From the NCBI GenBank assembly GCA_017646185.1, contig JAGCNA010000056.1, positions 1-25,343 on the forward strand: 25,343 nucleotides of DNA, given 5' to 3'. The position numbers and the translations under genes were made by a program. A model generated the notes under the pieces. It made no database searches and had not been told where the DNA came from. It was given only the letters and a program-made list of their open reading frames with translations. This DNA is from Clostridia bacterium (lineage in GTDB: Bacteria; Bacillota; Clostridia; Oscillospirales; CAG-382). Positions 14,594-22,530 of the stretch are shown piece by piece (the stretch's first letter is position 1; every line of letters begins with the position of its first letter).

Positions 14594-15940
14594 TTAATGT
14601 ACTGTAATATCTTCAGTTGAGAACACTTTTATCTGATATTCGCCGCTGAAATAATCCACGATGCCGACAACATCGATGGTTTTATCAAGATAAGCGGATT
14701 CGGTGATGAGTTCACCGTTTTCATCGTAAAGCACGATGGTACGTACCGTGATCTCGGTACCGTCGACTTCGCAGGTAAGAGTCATTGCACCGTCGGACTC
14801 GCCTCCGTTGTGGGTGGTATACGCATCAACAACGGTGAGATCCTTCATGCTGATAGTGGTGTTCATTGCGAGGAAAGCGTAATCAAATTCCTTGGAAACA
14901 GGCAGTTCGTCTTCAAAATCCATTTGGATACCCACCTTGCCGTTTGCAAAGAGATCTGCAGCAGTCTCTACGTTTGCCGCTTTATGTCCCGAACTTACCA
15001 TAACGGTGTTTCCGGGATCATCGGGCTTGAATTCACGGTAGGAAAGTCCCGATACCTGCCAGGTACCTCCAGCTTCGTAATAAGTAACCGTGCCCACTAT
15101 ACGGACGAGATTTCCTATCTTAAGCATATTAAGAAGCGCACCTGTTTCGTAGCCGTAATAAACGGAGATGCCGTAATACATATCCGTTAAAGCATCATAG
15201 CTTTCAACATAGACTGAGTTATTGTTGTTATAGGTAACAACTCCCTCAAAAGCGACCTTTGCGTTATCGTAGTTTTCTATATTCGTACGAAGCTCCATAA
15301 GGTCGATCTCGTATGCATCACCGTAGAAGAATTCGGGATCCTTCTCTCCGGAGAAAACGTGAAGCTTGTTTGCTTTTGCCTGCTGGAACGCATTTGATGC
15401 GGCAACGCCGTAAAGATCGGATACCGTACCGCAGGAAATTGACAGACCGTTCTGGATAAGCTCAAGGTTGAGACAACGGTATGTATCCGAGCCCTGAGGC
15501 ATATACCATACCCATACCAGACATCTGTCACCGGTGGAATCCACATTCCAGTTTTCGTCGTTGGACTCAACAATGATCGAGCTTGCGCTCATAAGCTTTT
15601 CCTTGGTGAAGTTGGAGGCTTTCTTGCCCCATTCTTCGATTTTTCCGGTAGATTCCGGAGTATTTACGCACATATAACGGGCTTTCAGCACTCCGTCCGG
15701 ATCAACAGATTCGGGCACGATAAAGTGGGTAGTATCACCGTCGATATAGCTCTTTACGGTAACCTCCTGCTTTTTTGTGCCTGATTGCATATTAAGGGTG
15801 GTATTTGCTACATAATCCACAAATTCGGTGCTGACCGAATCATCGGAACGGTCGGCGCCACCGTCCTGACAGCCTGCAAGGCAGGCAGTCAGAAAGCAGA
15901 GCACAAGAAGTATTGATAAAAAACTCTTTTTAATATTCAT
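14594..15940 (-). CDS. Staphylococcal nuclease-like (thermonuclease) lipoprotein with OB-type C-terminal region
   Basis: This is a surface nuclease, expected to cut DNA and RNA with calcium. The 448-residue protein has a lipoprotein signal with two possible lipoboxes (LTAC Cys20, LAGC Cys24). The SNase domain spans about 58-200: SYIDGDTTHF (Asp67, Asp69, Thr70), Arg88 in ARYMCVNTPES, Glu96, and Arg139 in GDRCLVWVWY. These match the catalytic Asp21, Arg35, Glu43 and Arg87 of the S. aureus enzyme. The Asp40 position is Asn93 (VNTPE), a substitution that could affect calcium binding. Residues 215-448 hold two OB-like segments (VAFEGVVTYNN..., KTIDVVGIVDYFSGEYQIKV). It follows the solute-binding protein by 8 bases with a weak ribosome binding site, so coupling is likely. 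Confidence 0.87.
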   Translation of the reverse strand: MNIKKSFLSILLVLCFLTACLAGCQDGGADRSDDSVSTEFVDYVANTTLNMQSGTKKQEVTVKSYIDGDTTHFIVPESVDPDGVLKARYMCVNTPESTGKIEEWGKKASNFTKEKLMSASSIIVESNDENWNVDSTGDRCLVWVWYMPQGSDTYRCLNLELIQNGLSISCGTVSDLYGVAASNAFQQAKANKLHVFSGEKDPEFFYGDAYEIDLMELRTNIENYDNAKVAFEGVVTYNNNNSVYVESYDALTDMYYGISVYYGYETGALLNMLKIGNLVRIVGTVTYYEAGGTWQVSGLSYREFKPDDPGNTVMVSSGHKAANVETAADLFANGKVGIQMDFEDELPVSKEFDYAFLAMNTTISMKDLTVVDAYTTHNGGESDGAMTLTCEVDGTEITVRTIVLYDENGELITESAYLDKTIDVVGIVDYFSGEYQIKVFSTEDITVH

Positions 15941-15948
15941 ACCGGAAA

Positions 15949-17370
15949 TTAATATTCACATTCGTCGATAGCGTCCTGGAATGCGGTGTTGATAAGAGCA
16001 TTAACAGCCGCATCGTCGGAAGCTTCGCCGCTGAGGCATTTAAGCAAAAGGGCGCCTACCTGAGTACGAGCGGTAGAAGAGCCGTTAAATGCGGGAGATA
16101 CAAAATAATCGTCGCGTCCGTCAATACCGATCTGAACGCACTTTGCTACCAGATATTCGTAGCCGTTGCCCTTTGCCAACCAATTAGCATAGTTTTCGTT
16201 TTCGGTAACGGATTTAAGAACGGGCATATATCCGGAAGCCATGGAAAATTCAGCCTGGAAATCAACGTTGGTGCAAAGGAACTTAACGAACAGCCAGGAA
16301 GCGAGTATCTGCTGATCGGTAGTAGATGCGCCCTGAAGAATGCAAAGGCTGGGGCCCTGAGAGATAACCTTGCGGTTTTGTTCGCTATACTGGGGAATAG
16401 GTGCAACACCTACCTCAAAAGCAAAGCTTCCGTCTGCGGTATCGTTGTTGGACATCTGATAAGATGCACCGCCGGAGGAGCCGATACACATATAGCAACG
16501 GGTGTCGGTAGTTTCTACGAAAAGGTTGGAAGTATAGCTGCCGTAAAGCTCTTGGGTGGTGAAGTAGCCCTTCTGATAATACTCACGAAGCTCTTTTACG
16601 AAAGCCTTGTTTGCATCGTTATTGAAAAGGTATTCGCCGCCGTTTTCAGCGCTGGTGTAGCCGGTTTCCATCTGTTCGCACATGGTTATAAACCAGTTGT
16701 CCTCTGCGTCATAACCGAGAGGATAGCAATCGGGGTCGATAGCGAGGATTTTTTCGCAGGTTTCCCACATTTCTTCCCAAGTGGTAGGAACGGTGAGATT
16801 GTTTTCTGCAAAAAAGTCCTTATCGTAATACAAAACCTCGGTGGACTTGTTAAGAGGCATAGTGTACATAAGTCCGTCGCCGTATGCCAGACCTTCGTTA
16901 TAATAGCTTTCGATAAAATCTGCCTTTTGTGCGTCGGTAAGTCCGAGTATTTCGTTGGTTCCGGAAATAACCAGATCGCTTGCAATAAGGTTATCCAGAG
17001 TTACAACGGATTTTGCAATATTGTACATTGCAACGTGGTCGGGATAGCAATAAGCGATATTGGGCTGATTGCCGCCTGCAATCTCGGTGTTGATCTGTCC
17101 GTTAATATCGGCCCAGCCGCCTGCAGACTGATGGGTGATGTGAATGTTGGGGTAAAGCTTGTTGAATTCTGCAATATAGGTATTGAGAACCTCCTGAAGC
17201 TTTGCGCCCATAGTGTGAGTAAAGGTAATCTCTACCACTTCGTCGGGATTGAAGCCGGTTTCGGGAACGGCAAACGCATTATTGGAGTTGTTTGCGTTAC
17301 ATCCGGTAAGAGCAAATATGCCCATTACCATAACCAGACTCAACAGTACTGCTATGATTTTCTTGCTCAT
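15949..17370 (-). CDS. ABC transporter solute-binding lipoprotein, CUT1/UgpB-like family
   Basis: This 473-residue protein has a lipoprotein signal ending LTGC (Cys24) and a family-1 extracellular solute-binding fold. Recognisable pieces are ITFTHTMGAKLQEVLNTYIAEFNKLYPNI (residues ~46-75 region), MPLNKSTEVLYYDKDFFAENNL and TTWEEMWETCEKI, the usual hinge region of CUT1 sugar and glycerophosphodiester binding proteins. It sits between two permease genes and the SNase lipoprotein in the same operon. CUT1 proteins normally bind oligosaccharides or glycerol-3-phosphate diesters; here the neighbours suggest a product of nucleic-acid breakdown, such as nucleosides or short nucleotides. That substrate is inference and would be unusual for the family. 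Confidence 0.87.
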   Translation of the reverse strand: MSKKIIAVLLSLVMVMGIFALTGCNANNSNNAFAVPETGFNPDEVVEITFTHTMGAKLQEVLNTYIAEFNKLYPNIHITHQSAGGWADINGQINTEIAGGNQPNIAYCYPDHVAMYNIAKSVVTLDNLIASDLVISGTNEILGLTDAQKADFIESYYNEGLAYGDGLMYTMPLNKSTEVLYYDKDFFAENNLTVPTTWEEMWETCEKILAIDPDCYPLGYDAEDNWFITMCEQMETGYTSAENGGEYLFNNDANKAFVKELREYYQKGYFTTQELYGSYTSNLFVETTDTRCYMCIGSSGGASYQMSNNDTADGSFAFEVGVAPIPQYSEQNRKVISQGPSLCILQGASTTDQQILASWLFVKFLCTNVDFQAEFSMASGYMPVLKSVTENENYANWLAKGNGYEYLVAKCVQIGIDGRDDYFVSPAFNGSSTARTQVGALLLKCLSGEASDDAAVNALINTAFQDAIDECEY

Positions 17371-17422
17371 AACTTTGTTTGTCCTTTCGGTTTTATGTTT
17401 TTTTAAAATATTAAAAATTTAA

Positions 17423-18319
17423 TTATCCCTTTATGCCGCTGCGGCTCACGCCGGACATAATATATTTGCGCAGGCACAGGAATACCAAAAACAGAGGTGC
17501 GGATACAATGGCTACCGCCGCCATCTGCACAGGATAGTTTGCCTGACCGGAAGTATCGGTAAAGGCGTTGCGCAGACCGTTTGTGATCATCTGGTGAGCA
17601 TCGTCGTTTGCAACGAGCTTGGGCCAGATATATGAGTTCCACGCACCCATCATCTTAAGAATAGTAATGGATATAAGGGTGGGAAGTGACAGAGGGATCA
17701 TTACCTTCCACAGATATTTTATATCCGAAGTGCCGTCCACCTTTGCGGCGAGATACAGCTCGTTGGGTATCTGCATAAAATTCTGACGAAGCAAATAGAT
17801 GTAGAACACGCTTACCAGAAAAGGTACTATAAGAGCGGTAAAGGTGTGCATCCATCCCAATCTGTTTACGGTAATATAATTGGTAATGGTAAACAGCTCG
17901 CCGGGGATCATCATAGTGGCGAGAAGCATACCGAACAGAGTTTCCTTGCCCTTGAATTCAAGTCTTGCAAAGGCAAAAGCGGAAAGCACTGTGATCACCA
18001 GACTGAGCAAAGTGGATACTACACCTACATACAGGGTGTTGAGAAACAGATCGCCCAGATTAGCGGTAGTGAACGCATCCACATAGTTTACAAACATAAG
18101 CTGGCGGGGCCAGAAGGTAGGAATTGCCTGACGGTATTCCGCCAAAGTTTTAAGAGATGAGATTATCATCCAGTAAAAGGGGAACAGGACGATAAGTGCC
18201 ATTATAAGCAGGAATATATAGGTAAAGCTTTTAGATAAAATACGGCTTATAAGCTGACCTGCGGTGATCTTCTGTATATCCCGCTCCTGCATTACGGTGT
18301 TTGAATTGTTCTTTGACAT
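17423..18319 (-). CDS. ABC transporter permease, MalG-type (CUT1)
   Basis: This 298-residue inner-membrane protein has about six membrane helices. The cytoplasmic EAA loop NELYLAAKVDGTSDIKYLW..IPLSLP lies at about residues 186-213 and contacts the ATPase. The C-terminus RSGIKG is typical of MalG-like subunits. A perfect AGGAGGTG precedes the ATG. It is 12 bases downstream of the MalF-type gene and 52 bases upstream of the solute-binding protein gene. It forms the membrane channel together with the preceding gene product. Confidence 0.92.
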   Translation of the reverse strand: MSKNNSNTVMQERDIQKITAGQLISRILSKSFTYIFLLIMALIVLFPFYWMIISSLKTLAEYRQAIPTFWPRQLMFVNYVDAFTTANLGDLFLNTLYVGVVSTLLSLVITVLSAFAFARLEFKGKETLFGMLLATMMIPGELFTITNYITVNRLGWMHTFTALIVPFLVSVFYIYLLRQNFMQIPNELYLAAKVDGTSDIKYLWKVMIPLSLPTLISITILKMMGAWNSYIWPKLVANDDAHQMITNGLRNAFTDTSGQANYPVQMAAVAIVSAPLFLVFLCLRKYIMSGVSRSGIKG

Positions 18320-18331
18320 TTACGGCACCTC

Positions 18332-19270
18332 CTAATAATGAACGCGCTTCTTGATAACCTTGTTGTTTATCAAGGTTACGATAAGAATTATCGCGAACAG
18401 GATAAGCGCCGCTGCGCTGGCACGGCCCTGACGGTCTCTTTCCAAAGCGTCATAAACGAAGCCGACCATAGTATTGAGTCTGCCTGCATCGTCTGCGGGA
18501 CCCATTTTTTCCCCGAATATACCGATTATGCTGGAATATTCCTTAAATCCGCCTATAAAGCCGGTGATAATAACGTACGCCAGCATAGGAGAAAGCAAGG
18601 GAATGGTTATGCGGGTGAGAACTCTTCTTTTAGGTGTTCCGTCAACCTTGGCAGCATCGTAATACTGCTTATTTATACTCTGCAGACCGCCCAGAAGAAT
18701 AAGTATCTTAAAGGGAAGAGCGTTCCACACAATATAGATTATCATTACCGCCATATTGGCTACATAGGAAGAGCCGGCGTTGATCCAGTTGATAGGCTCT
18801 CCGCCGAAGAACTGAATAACGTTATTTATAATTCCCCACGTATCCGCCATATGGCTTCCCTGCTTAAGACCTACAATATTGAACATTGCGGCAAAAACCA
18901 TACCGATAGCAATGGAATTTGTAACGTAGGGCAGGAAGAATATAGTCTGCAAGGTTTTCTGAAGAGGCTTTATGGAATTGAGCGCTACGGCGATAAGCAA
19001 CGCAAGCACGGTGGAAATGGGAACGGTGGCAACACACAAGAGGGCTGTGTTCTGCAGACACTGCAAAAACTCTTTATATTCTATAACTTTTATAAAATTC
19101 TGTATGCCGAACCCAAACGTCTGACCGCCTATAGCCGCCATATTACCGTAATCGTTGAGAAACGCCATGCGCAGAGTATTGAATATAGGCCAAACGGTGA
19201 ACACCAGCAACAGAATGATAGCGGGCGATAAATAAAGCCACGCCTTCCAATGCTTCTTACTGTCAACCAT
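18332..19270 (-). CDS. ABC transporter permease, MalF-type (CUT1)
   Basis: This 312-residue membrane protein has an N-terminal helix (WLYLSPAIILLLVFTVWPIF) and five further helices. The EAA loop KQYYDAAKVDGTPKRRVL..ITIPLLSP spans residues 201-229. The start is set by GAGGTGA within the last codons of the ATPase gene, whose stop lies one base upstream of the ATG, so translation is coupled. It pairs with the MalG-type subunit. Confidence 0.92.
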   Translation of the reverse strand: MVDSKKHWKAWLYLSPAIILLLVFTVWPIFNTLRMAFLNDYGNMAAIGGQTFGFGIQNFIKVIEYKEFLQCLQNTALLCVATVPISTVLALLIAVALNSIKPLQKTLQTIFFLPYVTNSIAIGMVFAAMFNIVGLKQGSHMADTWGIINNVIQFFGGEPINWINAGSSYVANMAVMIIYIVWNALPFKILILLGGLQSINKQYYDAAKVDGTPKRRVLTRITIPLLSPMLAYVIITGFIGGFKEYSSIIGIFGEKMGPADDAGRLNTMVGFVYDALERDRQGRASAAALILFAIILIVTLINNKVIKKRVHY

Positions 19271-19271
19271 C

Positions 19272-20375
19272 TTACTTCACCTCGAAATAGATGCGTTCTT
19301 CGGTTTCTTTGCTGAACAGGAAGAATTTATGAGGCTTTATGTTATATTTAACTGTCTCGGACGCGGTATCAACATGTATATCGGAGCTGATAATAGCACG
19401 GATTACGGGAGAAAGGGCTGCTGTGTGGGTAGAAACCACGCTTGCATCACGTCCCATAACCTCAACATTGTTGAGCTTACATTCAAAGACGCCGTCCGGT
19501 GCGGGTTCGATACCTTCGGGACGGATACCGATATAAACGTCCATATCCTCTACTCCGCTTACACTCATCACCGCCTGATCGCCGATATAAACTTTGCCGT
19601 CCAAAACCTTGCCCTCAAGAACATTTATGGGAGGGGTGCCAAGGAACTTTGCAACAAACAGGTTGGCAGGATCGTCATACACAGACTGAGGCTTGCCGAT
19701 CTGCTGAACTACGCCGAGTTTCATTACTACGATAATATCGGAAATGGACATAGCTTCTTCCTGATCGTGAGTAACAAACACGGTGGTTATGCCTGTTTCC
19801 TTCTGAATACGGCGTATTTCTTCACGGGTCTGAAGACGAAGACGCGCATCAAGGTTGGAAAGGGGTTCATCAAGCAACAATACTCTGGGCATTTTTACCA
19901 AAGCACGTGCAATAGCAACACGCTGCTGCTGACCTCCGGAAAGTTCGCTGGGCTTACGGTCCATAAGCTCATCGATCTGAACAAGCTTTGCCGCTTCGTG
20001 GGCACGGTCAAGCATCTGCTGCTTGGACAGCTTGTCCTTGCCGGTAAGGTTCTGAAGCGGGAACATTATGTTCTGCTGAACCGTCATATGAGGATACAGC
20101 GCATAATTCTGGAACACCAGACCGATACCTCTGTTTTCGGTAGAAAGCTCGGTGACGTCGTCATCGCCGAAATATATTTTACCGGAGGTGGGCTTTTGCA
20201 AGCCGCTTATCATATAAAGGGTAGTACTTTTTCCACAGCCCGAGGGACCCAGCAAGCCGACAAGCTGACCGTCGGGTATCTCAAAGCTGAAATCACTTAC
20301 AGCTACCACCTGATTCTGGGATTTTTTGTCACGGCTGGGAAAGATTTTGGTTAGATTTTCCAATACAACTTTCAT
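19272..20375 (-). CDS. ABC transporter ATPase, MsmX/UgpC/MalK type
   Basis: This 367-residue ATP-binding subunit shows Walker A GPSGCGKST (43-51), Q-loop Gln89 in LVFQNYALYPHMTV, signature LSGGQQQR (145-152), Walker B VLLLDEP (165-171, Glu170), D-loop SNLD and switch His203 in VTHDQ. Residues ~240-367 form the TOBE/OB regulatory region of CUT1 ATPases (IGIRPEGIEP). Many CUT1 systems share one unlinked ATPase, so a dedicated copy next to its permeases is worth noting. It precedes the MalF-type gene with only one base between them. Confidence 0.95.
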   Translation of the reverse strand: MKVVLENLTKIFPSRDKKSQNQVVAVSDFSFEIPDGQLVGLLGPSGCGKSTTLYMISGLQKPTSGKIYFGDDDVTELSTENRGIGLVFQNYALYPHMTVQQNIMFPLQNLTGKDKLSKQQMLDRAHEAAKLVQIDELMDRKPSELSGGQQQRVAIARALVKMPRVLLLDEPLSNLDARLRLQTREEIRRIQKETGITTVFVTHDQEEAMSISDIIVVMKLGVVQQIGKPQSVYDDPANLFVAKFLGTPPINVLEGKVLDGKVYIGDQAVMSVSGVEDMDVYIGIRPEGIEPAPDGVFECKLNNVEVMGRDASVVSTHTAALSPVIRAIISSDIHVDTASETVKYNIKPHKFFLFSKETEERIYFEVK

Positions 20376-20419
20376 ATTGGTCGCCCTTTCAAATATATAT
20401 ACGTTTTTTAATATGCTTT

Positions 20420-21193
20420 TTAATAGTCTTTGCGCGCTGCCTGCTCTGCCTGAAGCTTATTGATATACTCGATCTTCTTTTCCCGTGTATCGAATATACG
20501 CTGGCTGGCAAGGTCCACCGCTACGGTACCCGACAAAGTATCGTGCAGTAAAGAATTGGTACGGCTGACAGCCACACACACCGCCTGCACAATGATGATG
20601 CCTATAAGCACAAATGCACCGAGTATACCGATGGAATTGAAGAATATCATAATAATTATGCACACCGGAATCATAAGCTCGATAGCGAACTTACCCAGAA
20701 CGGCACGTGCAAACAACTGAACGTTATTAACTTTAATGAATTCGGAATTCATTACTCCTATCCCGAATATCTTTTTTCCCAAGGTCTGCCCGTTGCCGAA
20801 AAGCAAAGGGACAAAAAACTCAATAGCCGTTACGCCCAACAGCAAGCTTAAGCTGAGTATGATCAGGGAAAGATTAATAAGCATAGTGTAGGTGTAGGCC
20901 GCCTCTCCGTCCTCTGCAAGGGCTTGGTTGAGAGCTTCGAGCCTTTCTGTATACTCTGCCTGCTCCTGCTCGCTGAGCTTATCAAACTCCTGCTTGGTTA
21001 TCTGAAGGTCTACCTTGTACTCCGCTTCGTATCGCTCATAGGTCTCATTCAGTTGGGACATATATCCGTCATAGCCGAGAAGCAATGACAGCACCGTCGC
21101 AACGGCAACGGCAATTATTCCGGTGAATATTCCGTCAAATATTCCGGCAATGATCCTTTTCCCGAAATTTGCTTTTTGTAAGCTCAAATTCAT
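20420..21193 (-). CDS. RDD-family membrane protein
   Basis: This 257-residue protein has the RDD layout: an N-terminal FGKRIIAGIFDGIFTG (Arg and Asp at the start of helix 1), GQTLGKKIFGIGVMN after the second or third helix, and the closing LLHDTLSGTVAVD. Helices fall at about 17-40, 100-135, 163-180 and 182-208. A charged, Glu/Gln-rich loop (~45-97), predicted helical or coiled, separates the first two, longer than usual. A GGAG site precedes the ATG. RDD proteins have few defined functions; some act in ion exchange or as transporter helpers. Its place upstream of the ABC genes suggests an accessory role in import, which is inference. Confidence 0.8.
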   Translation of the reverse strand: MNLSLQKANFGKRIIAGIFDGIFTGIIAVAVATVLSLLLGYDGYMSQLNETYERYEAEYKVDLQITKQEFDKLSEQEQAEYTERLEALNQALAEDGEAAYTYTMLINLSLIILSLSLLLGVTAIEFFVPLLFGNGQTLGKKIFGIGVMNSEFIKVNNVQLFARAVLGKFAIELMIPVCIIIMIFFNSIGILGAFVLIGIIIVQAVCVAVSRTNSLLHDTLSGTVAVDLASQRIFDTREKKIEYINKLQAEQAARKDY

Positions 21194-21214
21194 AGATGAT
21201 ACTCCGTATATCTG

Positions 21215-22366
21215 TTATACGCACAGTCTTTCGCGGATACGCTTTACCGCCTGAAGGCAATCATCAAACTTAACGGTATAATCGCACACCTGCTCGTTGC
21301 GCGCTTCGACGGAAACAGACAGCAATCTGTTAGCCTTATCCTCGGTGGTGCAATCCTTATTAAGTATGGCGGTAATAAGTTCTTTTTTATCCCGCTTAAC
21401 GTAGACGGTAATTACATGCGGGAAGTGTGTCTTCAAAGCCATTGCACCGCAGATGTCCATTACCGTAAGCACGTTCTTGCCTCTTGCAAGTATATCCTCC
21501 ACATCTGCCTTACGGGAACCGTAAAAATGATGGGCGTAGGTAGTTGTTTCAAACAATTCTCCGCTATCGGAAATGCGGCGGAATCCTTCGTCTGTAATAT
21601 AGTGATACCATCCGTCCCCGCGGTCGCACACTGCTTTATCGGTTGTATAGCTGATCAGCTTTTCGAAAGAGGAAACCTGCTTAAGCAGTTCTCCCGCGAT
21701 CTCGTTTTTGCCGCTTCCCGAAGGTCCCACAAGAACAACTATACCGCCCTCGCTAAGCGCTTTTTGATCCTGCTTTACGCTGTATCCGTTGGCTATTATC
21801 TCTACCAATTTAAGAAATTCATCGTAATTGTTTACTGAAAGTATCCCGGTCGCCTCCTGATTCCAAGGACGGCGCATCAAAATAGGATATGCGGCGTTGG
21901 AGTTGAGCACGTTGTGCATACCGTCATCAAACAGTATGTCCACATCGATCATATCCTTTCGGGAGCCCATAAGAATATGGTCCTGAGGGATCTCCGGAAA
22001 TTCTTTGAGGATACGCTGAAAACGAAGTGTCATATATTCGGGCCACACTGCTGTGGAAACGAATATCTCCGTCATACGGGAAAGCTTGCGGACAAACTCC
22101 TTTGCGCCCTTTATTACGGGCTGATTTTCAAAAAAACGAGGGTCGTCCATGAATTCGAAGATCACGTCCGCACGGGTGCCTGTTCTGCCCCAGCGATTCA
22201 CTTCGTGTACCGTAAGAGGCGGGTCAAATTTATATTTTTCGTTAGCCAGACTTATAGCGTATGGGATACACTCCAGCAGGAGATCGTCCACATCCAACGC
22301 TGTGGAAAGGCGAAAGCTTCTGTTCATAGATTGCTCACTTTCGGTTATCTGTGTAAGCACGGCCAT
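21215..22366 (-). CDS. Fusion of 5'(3')-deoxyribonucleotidase-like HAD domain with guanylate kinase-like domain
   Basis: This is a 383-residue cytoplasmic fusion. Residues ~18-190 are an NT5C-type HAD phosphatase: DVDDLLLE (Asp25, Asp27), FFENQPVIKGAKEFVRKL, STA (104-106), SRKDMIDVDILFDDG (135-149) and PILMRRPWN. Residues ~206-383 are guanylate kinase-like: P-loop GPSGSGKN (214-221), SYTTD (239-243), GDGWYHYI (250-257), FETTTYAHHFYGSRKADV, and the C-terminal family helix VEARNEQVCDYTVKFDD. The GMP-gripping TR-PR-GE segment is altered to TTDKAVCDRGD, so its substrate may differ. Start: ATG 22364-22366 has only a weak GGATC site; the internal ATG at 22325-22327 is an alternative. It heads the transporter operon. 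Confidence 0.82.
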   Translation of the reverse strand: MAVLTQITESEQSMNRSFRLSTALDVDDLLLECIPYAISLANEKYKFDPPLTVHEVNRWGRTGTRADVIFEFMDDPRFFENQPVIKGAKEFVRKLSRMTEIFVSTAVWPEYMTLRFQRILKEFPEIPQDHILMGSRKDMIDVDILFDDGMHNVLNSNAAYPILMRRPWNQEATGILSVNNYDEFLKLVEIIANGYSVKQDQKALSEGGIVVLVGPSGSGKNEIAGELLKQVSSFEKLISYTTDKAVCDRGDGWYHYITDEGFRRISDSGELFETTTYAHHFYGSRKADVEDILARGKNVLTVMDICGAMALKTHFPHVITVYVKRDKKELITAILNKDCTTEDKANRLLSVSVEARNEQVCDYTVKFDDCLQAVKRIRERLCV

Positions 22367-22395
22367 AAAATGATCCGATCACATTATTTCATAAT

Positions 22396-22425
22396 ATTAT
22401 ATCATATTACGGCGAAAAAACGCAA
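22396..22425 (-). promoter_or_regulatory. Promoter of the minus-strand import operon
   Basis: On the minus strand TTGCGT (22425-22420) and TATAAT (22401-22396) are 18 bases apart, about 30 bases upstream of the first gene. It faces away from the promoter at 22471, so the two units are divergent with about 45 bases between their -35 boxes. A shared regulator could bind there, but no clear operator is visible. Confidence 0.7.
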
Positions 22426-22470
22426 TAGAATTTTTCAAAAAACCACAAAAATATCTTTTTATAAAAGTCC

Positions 22471-22499
22471 TTGTAACAGCGGACGTTAGATGCTATAAT
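22471..22499 (+). promoter_or_regulatory. Promoter of the 5'-nucleotidase gene
   Basis: TTGTAA (22471-22476), a 17-base spacer ending in TGC and TATAAT (22494-22499) make a strong extended -10 promoter, matching the design of the one at 1779-1807. Confidence 0.78.
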
Positions 22500-22530
22500 A
22501 TAAAAAAATTCGGACTCCGGGGTGAAAAGC

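Noticed and set aside
16378..17406. Long plus-strand frames opposite the solute-binding protein and other ABC genes (also 18338-19231 and 19329-20354)
   Set aside because: They are shadows of well-supported transporter genes and contain no recognisable motif.
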